A DNA stretch of 64,000 bases from Streptomyces eurythermus (GTDB lineage: Bacteria; Actinomycetota; Actinomycetes; Streptomycetales; Streptomycetaceae), in the NCBI RefSeq assembly GCF_014649115.1, contig NZ_BMSK01000012.1, positions 62,001 through 126,000 on the forward strand, read 5' to 3'. Below the pieces are notes generated by a model, which was not told where the DNA came from, did not search any database, and worked only from the letters and a program-made list of their open reading frames with translations. Position 1 is the stretch's first letter; the number at the start of each line of letters is the position of its first letter. Below, piece after piece: positions 41,267-50,859 of the stretch. The translations under genes and the position numbers were made by a program.

Positions 41267-43747
41267 CTACCGCTGCTTGATCCTGAGGAAGGTGACGGAG
41301 TTCGCCGGGAAGGTGTACGTGAACTTCCCCGCGACCCCGGTGACGGTGGACGTGCGCGGGGCGACCGCCGTGGACGTCTCGGAGTTCACCGCGTCCGGCG
41401 CGGCGGCGAGCGTGGTCGCCCTGGCCCGGGACGCGACCTCGGCGCCGCCGAGGTCGATGGCGGTACGGGCGGCGGCGGACTGGGCGTTGACGACCTTGAC
41501 GATCAGCTCGCCGGTCTTCGCGTCGCGCGTGACGACCTGGCGGAACGGCTCGGCCGGCTTGTCGTCGGTGAAGCCGCCCCACTCCTTACCGTCGAGGTAG
41601 AGGGTGACCTGGCGGCCGCGCACCTTGACGTCGATGTCGTAGGCGCGGCCGGTTTCGACCGAGCCCGCCTTGGTCATCAGCGTGGACTTGCCGCCGTCCA
41701 CGGCCTGCTCGACGGCCGACTGGGTGTTGTTCCAGCCGCCGAGGTTCCACCAGAAATAGTTGCCGGTGTCCTTGACGCCGAAGGCGACGAGGAAGCCCTC
41801 CTTGCCGGACTTCTTGGTGGCCTTCACGTGCAGGTCGTAGTCGTGCCAGGACGGGTCGCCGGCCTGGACCATGGTGTTCTCGGCGGTGTCGTCGGTCTGG
41901 ACGTACCGGCCGTCCTGGACGGTCCAGCTGCCGGCCCCGGTGTGGGTCCACTTCGAGGCGTCACCGGAGAAGTCGTCGGCGAGCAGCGGGGAGCCGTCGG
42001 CGCCGGTGACCCGTACGTCGTCGAAGGCGGCGCCGGTGTTCCAGGTGGACAGCCCGACCGCGCCGGTGATGGGCCCGCTGACGCCCGGGGTGCCGGTGGC
42101 CGTGCTCGGCACCACCCGGTCGCCCACGTTGGTCATGAACAGCTTCTGCACCTCGTAGTTGGCCGAGCCCCAGGAGGCGTGGTTGTTGAACCACACCAGG
42201 TCCGGGCGCCACTGGACGTAGTCCTCGTTGGCGAACAGCGGGGCGTAGGAGGCGAGCTGGACCACGTCCGCGTTGCGTTCCAGGCCGGTCATGAAGGCCG
42301 CCTCGGCGAGGCCGTTCTTGAAGGCGTTGCCCTGGGAGGCGTACTCGCCGAGGAAGACCTTGGGGCCCTGGCGGTCGTAGGAGTCGTAGCGGTCGTTGTT
42401 CCGCAGGAACCACTGCGGGCTGTTGTAGTAGTGCTCGTCGACCATGTCGACCCCGGCGTCCCGGTTGAGTTTCCAGGCGGTGTCGAAGGTCGTGCCGGAG
42501 TCGTCCGGGCCGGAGTTGGAGAGGACCTTCATGTACGGGTATTTCGCCTGGACGGCCGCGCGGAACCGCTGGAAGCGGGCGAAGAACTCGGCGGGCAGGT
42601 TCTCCTCGTTGCCGACCTCGATGTGGGTGAGGTGGAAGGGCTTGGGGTGGCCCATCCGCGCCCGCACCTTGCCCCAGGTGGAGGTGGCCGGGCCGTTGGC
42701 GAACTCGATGAGGTCCAGGGTGTCCTGGATGTGCCGCTCGAGCAGGGCGTCGTCGGCGACGGCCTGGTTCTGGCCGCAGCCGGTCACCAGGGCGGGTACG
42801 ACGGGCAGCGGCATGGCGCCGATGTCCTCGGCGAACCGGAAGTACTCGTAGTAGCCGAGGCCGTAACTCTGGTTGTAACCCCAGAAGTTGGCGTTGGTGG
42901 CGCGCTGTTCGACCGGGCCGACGGTGTCCTTCCACTGGTAGGAGCGCTTGCGCTGCCAGCCGGACGCCTCGCTGTAGTCCCGCATGGAGCCGGTGTTGAC
43001 CAGGCAGCCGCCGGGGAAGCGGACGAAGCCCGGGCGCAGGGCGGCGACCTTCTCGGCGAGGTCCTTGCGCAGGCCGTTGGGCTCGTGCTTGTAGGTGTCG
43101 CGCGGGAAGAGGGACACCATGTCCAGGGCGGCGGCGCCGTCGGCGGCCACGGTGAGCCGGCCCGTGGCGCTGGTCCGGGTGGCGGTGAAGGTGGCCTTGT
43201 ACTTGGCCCAGCCGTTCTTCTTCACGGCGATCCGCCGGGCGGTGGCGAGCGGGCCGCCGGAGTCCTGGAGGGAGACGGTGAGCGTGGCACCGGCCTCGGC
43301 GCGGGCCCACACCGAGAAGTCGTACGTCTCGCCGTCCCGTACGGCGATGCCGGTGTTGTAGCCGGCGTTGGTGACGGACGAACCGGCGGCGAGCGCCAGG
43401 TAGGTGCGGTTGCGTTCGTTGAGCCGGCCGGAGTCGTCCACCGCCCGGGCGGTGCCGGAGACCGTCCAGGAGGTCAGCGGGGTGTAGGAGGCGTTGTCGG
43501 CCGTCGTGTACTCGAAGGACCGGTTCTGGACGAGTTCGGCGTACAGGCCGCCGTCTGCGGCGCGGTTGATGTCCTCGAAGAAGACCCCGTACATGGTGCG
43601 GGGGATCGCCGGACCGGTGGCGGAGGGGTCGACGCTGATCGCGTAGTCGGTGACCTCCTCGGCGTGGGCCGGGGCGGGGAGGGCGGCCGTGGCGAGCAGG
43701 ACGGCGCCCGCGCCCAGGCCGAGTCTGTAGCGGGTGGTGCGTGACAT
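41267..43747 (-). CDS. Secreted GH51 alpha-L-arabinofuranosidase
   Basis: 826 residues from ATG 43747. The signal peptide ends ALPAPAHA. Residues ~55-220 look like a carbohydrate-binding CBM4_9 domain. The catalytic barrel follows: FVRFPGGCLVNTGSMRDY, HIEVGNEENLPAEFF (acid/base Glu after Asn) and KVFLGEYASQGN (nucleophile Glu). Residues ~600-745 resemble a concanavalin-like domain inserted before the C-terminal beta domain. It should release arabinose from plant arabinoxylan or arabinan outside the cell. A TTCGAA pair lies upstream. It converges on the sufS gene with 15 bases between. Confidence 0.92.
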   Translation of the reverse strand: MSRTTRYRLGLGAGAVLLATAALPAPAHAEEVTDYAISVDPSATGPAIPRTMYGVFFEDINRAADGGLYAELVQNRSFEYTTADNASYTPLTSWTVSGTARAVDDSGRLNERNRTYLALAAGSSVTNAGYNTGIAVRDGETYDFSVWARAEAGATLTVSLQDSGGPLATARRIAVKKNGWAKYKATFTATRTSATGRLTVAADGAAALDMVSLFPRDTYKHEPNGLRKDLAEKVAALRPGFVRFPGGCLVNTGSMRDYSEASGWQRKRSYQWKDTVGPVEQRATNANFWGYNQSYGLGYYEYFRFAEDIGAMPLPVVPALVTGCGQNQAVADDALLERHIQDTLDLIEFANGPATSTWGKVRARMGHPKPFHLTHIEVGNEENLPAEFFARFQRFRAAVQAKYPYMKVLSNSGPDDSGTTFDTAWKLNRDAGVDMVDEHYYNSPQWFLRNNDRYDSYDRQGPKVFLGEYASQGNAFKNGLAEAAFMTGLERNADVVQLASYAPLFANEDYVQWRPDLVWFNNHASWGSANYEVQKLFMTNVGDRVVPSTATGTPGVSGPITGAVGLSTWNTGAAFDDVRVTGADGSPLLADDFSGDASKWTHTGAGSWTVQDGRYVQTDDTAENTMVQAGDPSWHDYDLHVKATKKSGKEGFLVAFGVKDTGNYFWWNLGGWNNTQSAVEQAVDGGKSTLMTKAGSVETGRAYDIDVKVRGRQVTLYLDGKEWGGFTDDKPAEPFRQVVTRDAKTGELIVKVVNAQSAAARTAIDLGGAEVASRARATTLAAAPDAVNSETSTAVAPRTSTVTGVAGKFTYTFPANSVTFLRIKQR

Positions 43748-43767
43748 GGATACTCCGCGGCTCGTTG

Positions 43768-43800
43768 TTCGAAATATCAGACATTGGTCAGCACTTCGAA
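43768..43800 (-). promoter_or_regulatory. Possible operator of the arabinofuranosidase gene
   Basis: Two TTCGAA hexamers (43768-43773 and 43795-43800) enclose an AT-rich ATATCAGACATTGG stretch, 21 bases before the start. Spacing suits a repressor of the LacI or GntR type, but no such gene is near. Weak evidence. Confidence 0.35.
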
Positions 43801-43875
43801 CGGCAAGATAGGGAAGGGGTATGAGCACGTCAATGGGGCGGACCGAGACCGCACGGAACGAGGGGCAGGCCGTAA

Positions 43876-44352
43876 ATGGGTGAGGACGAGTTCTGGCCGG
43901 TGGCCGACCCGCTGGCCTACCTGTCCGGTCGCTGGCGCGTCGAGCGCGCGGTGCGGGATCTGGCGAGCGGGGACGAGGGCCGCTTCACCGGGACCACCGT
44001 CTTCGGCCCGCTGGACGGCGGCGGACTGCTGCACGAGGAGTCCGGCGTCTTCACCTGGCGCGGGGTGGCCCGGCCGGCCACCCGGACCCTGCGGTTCCTG
44101 CCGGGGCCCGTGCCGGGCCGGGTGGACGTGCGCTTCGCGGACGGGCGGCCCTTCCACGACCTGGACCTGACCCGGGGCCGGTACATCGCCGACCACCCCT
44201 GCGCGGCCGACCTCTACCGGGGCGAGTTCACCGTCCTGGACGCCGGCCGCTGGCGCACGGTGTGGCGGGTCGGCGGCCCGGCGAAGGACCTGGAGCTCAC
44301 CACGGACTACACCCGCGAGGAGCCCGCCGGGGACCGCCCCCGCGAGGACTGA
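43876..44352 (+). CDS. DUF6314-like protein
   Basis: 158 residues, probably a small lipocalin-like beta barrel: LSGRWRVERAVRD, FTGTTVFGPLDGGGLLHEESG, and FHDLDLTRGRYIADHPCAADLYRGEFTVLDAGRWRTVWRVGGPAKDLELTTDYTR. The latter block HPCAxDLYRGEF is typical of the DUF6314 family, whose role is unknown. It is divergent from the arabinofuranosidase; the 128-base gap would hold both promoters. No signal peptide, so likely cytoplasmic. Confidence 0.8.
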   Translation: MGEDEFWPVADPLAYLSGRWRVERAVRDLASGDEGRFTGTTVFGPLDGGGLLHEESGVFTWRGVARPATRTLRFLPGPVPGRVDVRFADGRPFHDLDLTRGRYIADHPCAADLYRGEFTVLDAGRWRTVWRVGGPAKDLELTTDYTREEPAGDRPRED

Positions 44353-44361
44353 GCCGGGCGC

Positions 44362-44853
44362 TCACTCGAAGGAGTGCGCCATGTACATCTCCGGGCGGTC
44401 CAGCGGCCGGAAGCCCAGCCTGGCGTACACCTCGTGCGCGTCCTCGGTGGCGAGCAGCAGCCGGCGCAGCCCGAGGGGCGCCAGGTGGTCGCGGATCCGG
44501 CCGACGAACGCCGTGCCCACGCCCTTGCCGCGCACCGAGGGGTCCACGTACACATCGGCGAGCCAGGCGAACAGCGCCCGGTCGGTGACCACGCGCGCGT
44601 ACGCCACCTGCTCCCCCGACGCCGTGGCGTAGACCCCGAAGTTCAGCGAGGACGCCATCGCCCGCTCATGCTGCTCGCGGGGCCGGCCGTGCGCCCAGTA
44701 CGTGTCGGACGACAGCCAGCCGTGCACGCGGTCGACGTCGACGCGGGCGGGGTCGGCGGAGAACTCGTAGCCCTCGGGGAGGTCGGGACTCTCGGGGAGG
44801 TCGGGGCCGCCGGGGTGGTCGGGACCCTCGGGGAGGTCCGGTGCATCGCTCAT
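44362..44853 (-). CDS. GNAT acetyltransferase with Pro-Asp-Leu repeat N-terminus
   Basis: About 163 residues from ATG 44853 (an earlier in-frame start at 44883 is possible). The first ~25 residues are a micro-repeat of PDLPEG-like units, then the catalytic domain with VYVDPSVRGKGVGTAFVGRIRDHLA (acetyl-CoA loop) and LLATEDAHEVYARLGFRPLDRPEMYM. This is the branch of short acetyltransferases near YcaP/AAC(6')-like proteins with unknown substrate. Convergent with the DUF6314 gene, nine bases apart. Confidence 0.85.
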   Translation of the reverse strand: MSDAPDLPEGPDHPGGPDLPESPDLPEGYEFSADPARVDVDRVHGWLSSDTYWAHGRPREQHERAMASSLNFGVYATASGEQVAYARVVTDRALFAWLADVYVDPSVRGKGVGTAFVGRIRDHLAPLGLRRLLLATEDAHEVYARLGFRPLDRPEMYMAHSFE

Positions 44854-44896
44854 ACGACGATCCTCACAGCCCACGCTCCGCACGGACCAGCGGTTT

Positions 44897-46328
44897 TCAC
44901 CGCACCTCCTCGTACGCCGCCCGCAGTCGCCGCGTCCCCTCCGTGATCTCGCCGGTGCCGGCCACCGCCGCGAAGCTCAGCCGGAGGTGGCCGGCGGGCG
45001 GTTCGGCGCTGAAGTAGGGGCGGCCGGGGGTGAGGGCGACGCCCGCGCGGAGCGCCGCCGCGGTCAGCGCGGCCTCGTCCAGCCCGTCGGGCAGCCGCAG
45101 CCACAGGTGGTAGCCGCCGGTCGGGATGTGCGGCAGGGCCAGCTCGGGCAGCTCCCGGGCGAGCGCGCCCGTCATGACGTCGCGGCGGGTCTTCAGCTCG
45201 GCCGACAGCGCCCGCAGATGGCGCGGCCAGGCCGGCGAGCCGACGAGTTCGAGGGCGGCCTCCTGAAGCGGGCGGGGCACGAAGAAGCTGTCCACCACCT
45301 GGATCGCGCGCAGGCGTTCCAGCACCGGCCCGCGCGCGGCCAGCGCGCTCACCCGGAAGCTGGGTGAGGTCGCCTTGGTGAGCGAGCCGACGTGCACCAC
45401 CACCCCGTCCGGGTCGTCGGCGGCCAGCGGGCGGGGCAGCGGCCCGGCGTCGGCGTGCACGAGGCGGCGCACGAAGTCGTCCTCGACGACGAACGCCCCG
45501 GCCTCGCGGGCGATGCGCAGCACCTCGGCGCGCCGGGCGGGGGCCAGCACGGCACCGGTCGGGTTCTGGAACAGCGGCTGGCAGACGAAGACCCGGGCGC
45601 CGGTGGCCTGGAAGGCGTCCGCGAGCAGGTCGGGGCGGACCCCGTCGGGGTCCACGGGCACCGGGACCGGCCGCAGCCCGGCCGCGCGGGCGAGGGCCAG
45701 CATGCCCGGGTAGGTGGGCGACTCCACCAGCACCGGGGCACCGGGCGGGGCGAGCGCGCGCAGGGCGGTGGCCAGGGCTGCCTGACCGCCCGCGGCGATC
45801 AGCACCTCGGCGGCGGTGACGGCGCCGCCGATCCCGCGCGCGAACCACTCCCGCAGCTCCGGCAGCCCCTCCAGCGGCGGCCGCTCCCAGGCGCCGGGCC
45901 GCCGGCCGGCCCGGGCCAGGGCCGCCGCCATGGCCCGCTCCGGTTGCAGGGAGGGGTGCGGATAGCCGCCGCTGAACTCCAGCACCCCGGGAGGCGGGAC
46001 GGACAGCGAGACGGTGACGCCCGAGGCGTCCACCGTGCGCGGGACGAGGTCGGCCGCACCGTCGGCGCTGAGGGCGACCTCCTGCCAGGAGGTGTCCCCG
46101 GCAGGGCCCTCCGGCCGGTGCGGCCGGGCGCGGAAGGCACCGGCGCCGGGGCGGGTGACCACCAGCCCCTCGGCGGCGAGCTGGGCGAGGGCCCGGGAGA
46201 CGGTCACCGGGCTGACCCGGAACCGCTCGACCAGGGCCCTGCTCGACGGGAGCTTTCCACCAGGAGAGTAGCGGTCCAGCTCCCTCCGGAGCTGTTCTGC
46301 CAGTTCTCCCACGCTGCTACGCTGTTGC

Positions 46329-46330
<2 letters not shown>
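44897..46330 (-). CDS. MocR-family GntR/aminotransferase regulator
   Basis: 477 residues from ATG 46330. The GntR winged helix (~5-70) is GELAEQLRRELDRYSPGGKLPSSRALVERFRVSPVTVSRALAQLAAEGLV. Residues ~115-470 resemble a class I aminotransferase with AAGGQAALATAL, VCQPLFQNPTGAVL, VVEDDFVRRLV and HVGSLTKATSPSFRVSAL, where the PLP Lys is in SLTKATS. MocR proteins use PLP or an amino compound to control a neighbouring gene; here that is the divergent EamA transporter, whose start codon overlaps this one by two bases. TACTCT lies eight bases before the start. Confidence 0.92.
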
Positions 46331-47240
<910 letters not shown>

Positions 47241-47257
47241 GCGCAAGGAGGGCCCAG

Positions 47258-47458
47258 ATGCACGCGTCCAAGGGCGACAAGCTGGTCCAGCACGGCAGGG
47301 TGGTGGGTCAGCACGACCATGTCGTGGAAGTGGTCGAGGTACTCGGTCCCGAGGGCAACCCGCCCTATCGTGTCCGCGCCGAGAACGGTCACGAGACGAT
47401 CATGTCCCCCGGGCCCGACTGCCAGGTCAGGCACCAGAAAGAGCAGCAACAGCGGTAG
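47258..47458 (+). CDS. DUF1918 small protein
   Basis: 66 residues from ATG 47258 with AAGGAGGG upstream. The SH3-like fold signature is KGDKLVQHGRVVGQHDHVVEVVEVLGPEGNPPYRVRAENGHETIMSPGPD, typical of the DUF1918 family, which is widespread in actinobacteria and of unknown function. It may be co-transcribed with the EamA transporter. Its stop codon abuts the stop codon of the convergent gene at 47459, with no intergenic base. Confidence 0.88.
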   Translation: MHASKGDKLVQHGRVVGQHDHVVEVVEVLGPEGNPPYRVRAENGHETIMSPGPDCQVRHQKEQQQR

Positions 47459-48799
47459 TCAGCGCGGTGGTCTCGCCGGCCCCCGGTAGTGGTCGGCGAC
47501 CACGCGCGCCATCGCCCCGGCCGGGTCGGCCGCCAGGTCCCGGGCGGCGAAGAACACGTGCCCGCGCACCCGCGGGTACCGGGCGGCGAGGGTGAGATGC
47601 CGGGACAGCTCGACCGGGTCCTGCCAGGCCGACGGCTGCCCGGCGTCGCCCGCCTTGTACAGGGCCTCCCCGAGGTACAGCAGCGTCGCCGTGCCCTCGG
47701 CGGCCTTCGACCACCAGGCGACGAGGGCCGCGTAGTCGGCGTCGGCGTGGCCGATGTGCCAGTACAGCTGCGGGACGACGTAGTCGATCCAGTGCTCGCG
47801 GACCCAGGTGCGGGTGTCCGCGTACAGGTCGTCGTACGTCTGGACGCCCGCCCGGGTCTCCGAGCCGCGCGGGTCGGTGGCGGCGTTGCGCCAGACGCCG
47901 AAGGGGCTGATCCCGAACCGGGTGCCGGGCCGGACGCGCCGGATGTCGGCGGCCGTCTCCCGCACCAGCGTGTCGATGTTGTGCCGGCGCCAGGCGGCCC
48001 TGCTGGGAAAGGCCCCGCCGTGGCGGTCGTAGGACTCGTCGTCGTCGAAGGTCTGCCCGGCGACCGGATAGGGGTAGAAGTAGTCGTCGAAGTGGACGGC
48101 GTCGACCGGGTAGCGGGCGACCGCGTCCAGCATCGCCCGCCGCACGAAGGCGCGGACCTCGGGCCGTCCCGGGTCGTAGTACAGCCGGCCGCCGTACGGC
48201 ACCACCCAGCCGGGGTGCGTGCGGGCCGGGTGGGAGGCGGCCAGCCGGCTGGGGTCGTCGTGGTTCGCGACCCGGTACGGGTTGAACCAGGCGTGCAGTT
48301 CCAGGCCCCGGGCGTGCGCCTCCTCGACGGCCGTGCCCAGCGGGTCCCAGCCCGGATGGCGGCCCTGGGTGCCGGTGAGCCACTCCGACCAGGGCTCGTA
48401 CGGCGACGGCCACAGCGCGTCGGCGGCCGGCCGCACCTGGAGGATCACCGTGTTGAGCCGGTGGCGGACCGCGCGGTCGAGGTGGGCGATCAGCTCGGCC
48501 CGCTGCCGGTCCGCCGGCAGGCCGGGCCGCGAGGGCCAGTCCCGGTTGGCGACGGACGCGATCCAGACGCCCCGCATCTCCGCGGCCGCCCGCGGCGGAC
48601 CGTGCTGCCCCGGTGCCGCGGCGGCGCTCCGGACGGCGGGTCCGGTGCCCGCGCCCGCCGCCGGGGCGGGGCCGGCGGGCCCTGGCATGCCCGGGACAGG
48701 GGCCGGTGTGGCCAGTGCGGACAGCGCGGCCCGCGCGAGGGCCCGTCGCGAGATGCGCGCCACCGGCCGCCTCCGTACGCTCCGGATCCGCTGGGTCAC
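47459..48799 (-). CDS. Secreted glycosyl hydrolase-like 10 (GHL10/YngK-type) protein
   Basis: About 446 residues from GTG 48799; GTG 48763 is another choice. The N-terminal ISRRALARAALSALATPAP resembles a Tat signal, followed by a Pro/Ala/Gly linker. The catalytic barrel (~75-440) shows RGVWIASVANRDWPSRPGL, HLDRAVRHRLNTVILQVRPAADALWPS, LELHAWFNPYRV and VDAVHFDDYFYPYPV. GHL10 members act on peptidoglycan or other amino-sugar polymers. No partner gene is obvious. Confidence 0.88.
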   Translation of the reverse strand: MTQRIRSVRRRPVARISRRALARAALSALATPAPVPGMPGPAGPAPAAGAGTGPAVRSAAAAPGQHGPPRAAAEMRGVWIASVANRDWPSRPGLPADRQRAELIAHLDRAVRHRLNTVILQVRPAADALWPSPYEPWSEWLTGTQGRHPGWDPLGTAVEEAHARGLELHAWFNPYRVANHDDPSRLAASHPARTHPGWVVPYGGRLYYDPGRPEVRAFVRRAMLDAVARYPVDAVHFDDYFYPYPVAGQTFDDDESYDRHGGAFPSRAAWRRHNIDTLVRETAADIRRVRPGTRFGISPFGVWRNAATDPRGSETRAGVQTYDDLYADTRTWVREHWIDYVVPQLYWHIGHADADYAALVAWWSKAAEGTATLLYLGEALYKAGDAGQPSAWQDPVELSRHLTLAARYPRVRGHVFFAARDLAADPAGAMARVVADHYRGPARPPR

Positions 48800-48932
48800 G
48801 GATCGTTCCGCGCTCCAGGATGCCCCCACCCGGGCGATCGATCATCGATACTTGGCGGTAACGTGCACGATCGGAGCAGGCGCCGAAACCCGGAGTCCTG
48901 CCAGCCAGCCGAAGACCAGCGAAGGGGACGAT

Positions 48933-49793
48933 GTGACCGACATCGAGCGCGTCGGAGTCGTGGGCTGCGGCCAGATGGGCGCGGGCATCGCCGAGGTGTG
49001 CGCCCGTGCGGGACTGGACGTGAAGGTCGCCGAGACCACCGGCGAGGCCCTGGAGATCGGCCGTACCCGGCTGTACAACTCCCTGGCCAAGGCCGCCGAG
49101 CGCGGCAAGATCACCGAGGCGGAGCGGGACGCCACCCAGGCACGGCTGAGCTTCACCACCGACCTCGGCGAGTTCTCCGACCGCGACCTGGTGATCGAGG
49201 CCGTCGTCGAGAACGAGCAGGTCAAGACCGAGATCTTCCAGGTGCTCGACCAGGTGGTGACCCGGCCGGACGCCATCCTGGCCTCCAACACCTCCTCGAT
49301 CCCGCTGGTGAAGCTGGCCGTCGCCACCTCCCGCCCGGACCACGTCGTCGGCATCCACTTCTTCAACCCGGCCCCGGTGCAGCAGCTGGTCGAGCTGATC
49401 CCGGCGCTCACCACCTCCGAGGGCACCCTCAGCCGCGCCCAGGTCTTCGCCGAGAAGGCGCTCGGCAAGCACGCCATCCGCGCCCAGGACCGCTCCGGCT
49501 TCGTGGTGAACGCGCTGCTGGTGCCCTACCTGCTGTCGGCGATCCGGATGTTCGAGTCCGGCATCGCGAGCCGCGAGGACATCGACAACGGCATGGAGAT
49601 GGGCTGCGCCCACCCGATGGGCCCGCTGAAGCTGTCCGACCTGATCGGTCTGGACACCATCGTCTCCATCGCCAACTCGATGTACGCCGAGTACAAGGAG
49701 CCGCTGTACGCCGCTCCCCCGCTGCTCCAGCGCATGGTGGAGGCGGGCCGGCTCGGCCGGAAGACCGGGTCGGGCTTCTACACCTACGGCTGA
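48933..49793 (+). CDS. 3-hydroxybutyryl-CoA dehydrogenase
   Basis: 286 residues from GTG 48933 with GAAGGGG upstream. The NAD(P) fold begins RVGVVGCGQMGAGIAEVCARAGLDV; the family blocks are ILASNTSSIPLVKLA, HFFNPAPVQQLVELI (catalytic His-Phe-Phe-Asn-Pro) and SGFVVNALLVPYLLSAIRMFESGIAS. The domain ends with the usual GRKTGSGFYTYG. It interconverts acetoacetyl-CoA and 3-hydroxybutyryl-CoA in fatty acid or storage metabolism. A very strong hairpin follows at 49824-49860. Confidence 0.95.
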   Translation: MTDIERVGVVGCGQMGAGIAEVCARAGLDVKVAETTGEALEIGRTRLYNSLAKAAERGKITEAERDATQARLSFTTDLGEFSDRDLVIEAVVENEQVKTEIFQVLDQVVTRPDAILASNTSSIPLVKLAVATSRPDHVVGIHFFNPAPVQQLVELIPALTTSEGTLSRAQVFAEKALGKHAIRAQDRSGFVVNALLVPYLLSAIRMFESGIASREDIDNGMEMGCAHPMGPLKLSDLIGLDTIVSIANSMYAEYKEPLYAAPPLLQRMVEAGRLGRKTGSGFYTYG

Positions 49794-49823
49794 ACCCACG
49801 CCTGATTACGAAGAGCGACGCCC

Positions 49824-49860
49824 GTCGGGCCCGGCACCGGAGTACGGTGCCGGGCCCGAC
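49824..49860 (+). terminator. Very strong terminator hairpin
   Basis: A 16-base perfect stem (arms GTCGGGCCCGGCACCG and its complement) around a GAGTA loop, 31 bases past the dehydrogenase stop, followed by TGTTTCAC. One of the longest stems in the window. Confidence 0.85.
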
Positions 49861-50000
49861 TGTTTCACACACCGTGTGCGCGCCGGGCACGCATATGCCC
49901 GCCACACACGCTCCCCACGCGCCCACCAGGCGAGTTGACTCATCATGCGCATGCAGGGGATGCGGAACCATTCATTTCGACTACCGAGAGGAACGAACCC

Positions 50001-50261
50001 GTGACCACCGAACCGGAGCATCCCGTGGTCCATGGAGAACTCGCAGAGTTACGGCGCCGCCTCGACGTGGCCTACGCCAGAGTCGAGGGAGGACTGGCGC
50101 TGCTGCGCCACCGCACCGAGGAGACCGCCAAGGAACTGGACGATCTGAACTCCCGGATGGCCTCGCTGGAACACGCACGCTGGCCGCTGCCCTCGCTCGC
50201 CGCGCTGACCGCGCTCGGCGCGCTCGTGGTGACACTCTGGCAGGCGCTGTCGGCCCACTAG
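50001..50261 (+). CDS. Small coiled-coil/membrane protein
   Basis: 86 residues from GTG 50001 with GAGAGGAAC upstream. Residues ~10-60 are a charged coiled coil (GELAELRRRLDVAYARVEGGLALLRHRTEETAKELDDLNSRMASLE), and residues ~64-82 a single membrane helix (LPSLAALTALGALVVTLWQAL) next to the C-terminus. I know no named family. It could be a tail-anchored regulator or scaffold. It overlaps the end of the convergent NUDIX gene by four bases. Confidence 0.75.
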   Translation: MTTEPEHPVVHGELAELRRRLDVAYARVEGGLALLRHRTEETAKELDDLNSRMASLEHARWPLPSLAALTALGALVVTLWQALSAH

Positions 50262-50794
50262 CCCTCGGCGAGCCTGAGGTGGTGCAACAGGAGTAACGCG
50301 GCCGCCATGTTGGCGGCCGGGACCTCCCCACGGGCGATCAGGTCGGGGACGAGTTTGAGGGGGACCCATTCCCGCCGGTCCGACTCGAAGTCGTCCACGG
50401 GATGTCCGGCGTACTCGCCCCGGTCGGACCAGTAGATGTGGTGCCGGGCGTCGGTGAGGCCGTTGGACGGCTCCACGCTCATCAGGTGGTGCAGGGGCCC
50501 CGGCCGCCAGCCGGTCTCCTCCTCCAGTTCCCTGGCCGCCGCGCTCGCGATGTCCTCGCCGTCCTCGACGACGCCCGCGGCCAGCTCCCAGCCCCAGCTG
50601 TCGGTGATGAACCGGTGCCGCCACAGCAGCAGCACCTCGTTCGCCCCGTTGACGATCGTCGCCACCGCCACGGGCCGCAGCCGGATGACGAAGTGGTCGA
50701 GGTGCCGGCCGTCCGGCAGCTCGACATCCGCGAGGTTGACACGGAACCAGCGGGTCTCATACACGGATTTTTCACAGTGATTCGTCCACTGCAC
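50258..50794 (-). CDS. NUDIX hydrolase
   Basis: 178 residues from GTG 50794, with GGAAGGTGG upstream. The Nudix box is GVVEDGEDIASAAARELEEETGW, matching Gx5Ex7REUXEEXGU. The segment before it (HFVIRLRPVAVATIVNGANEVLLLWRHRFI) fits ADP-ribose pyrophosphatase-like enzymes. The substrate cannot be fixed; ADP-sugars or oxidised nucleotides are likely. Confidence 0.9.
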   Translation of the reverse strand: MQWTNHCEKSVYETRWFRVNLADVELPDGRHLDHFVIRLRPVAVATIVNGANEVLLLWRHRFITDSWGWELAAGVVEDGEDIASAAARELEEETGWRPGPLHHLMSVEPSNGLTDARHHIYWSDRGEYAGHPVDDFESDRREWVPLKLVPDLIARGEVPAANMAAALLLLHHLRLAEG

Positions 50795-50859
50795 GGTATG
50801 CCACCTTCCGTCGGGTGAGTGGCAATATCGCAGCAGGGACCGTGTACCCCACAGTGGGC

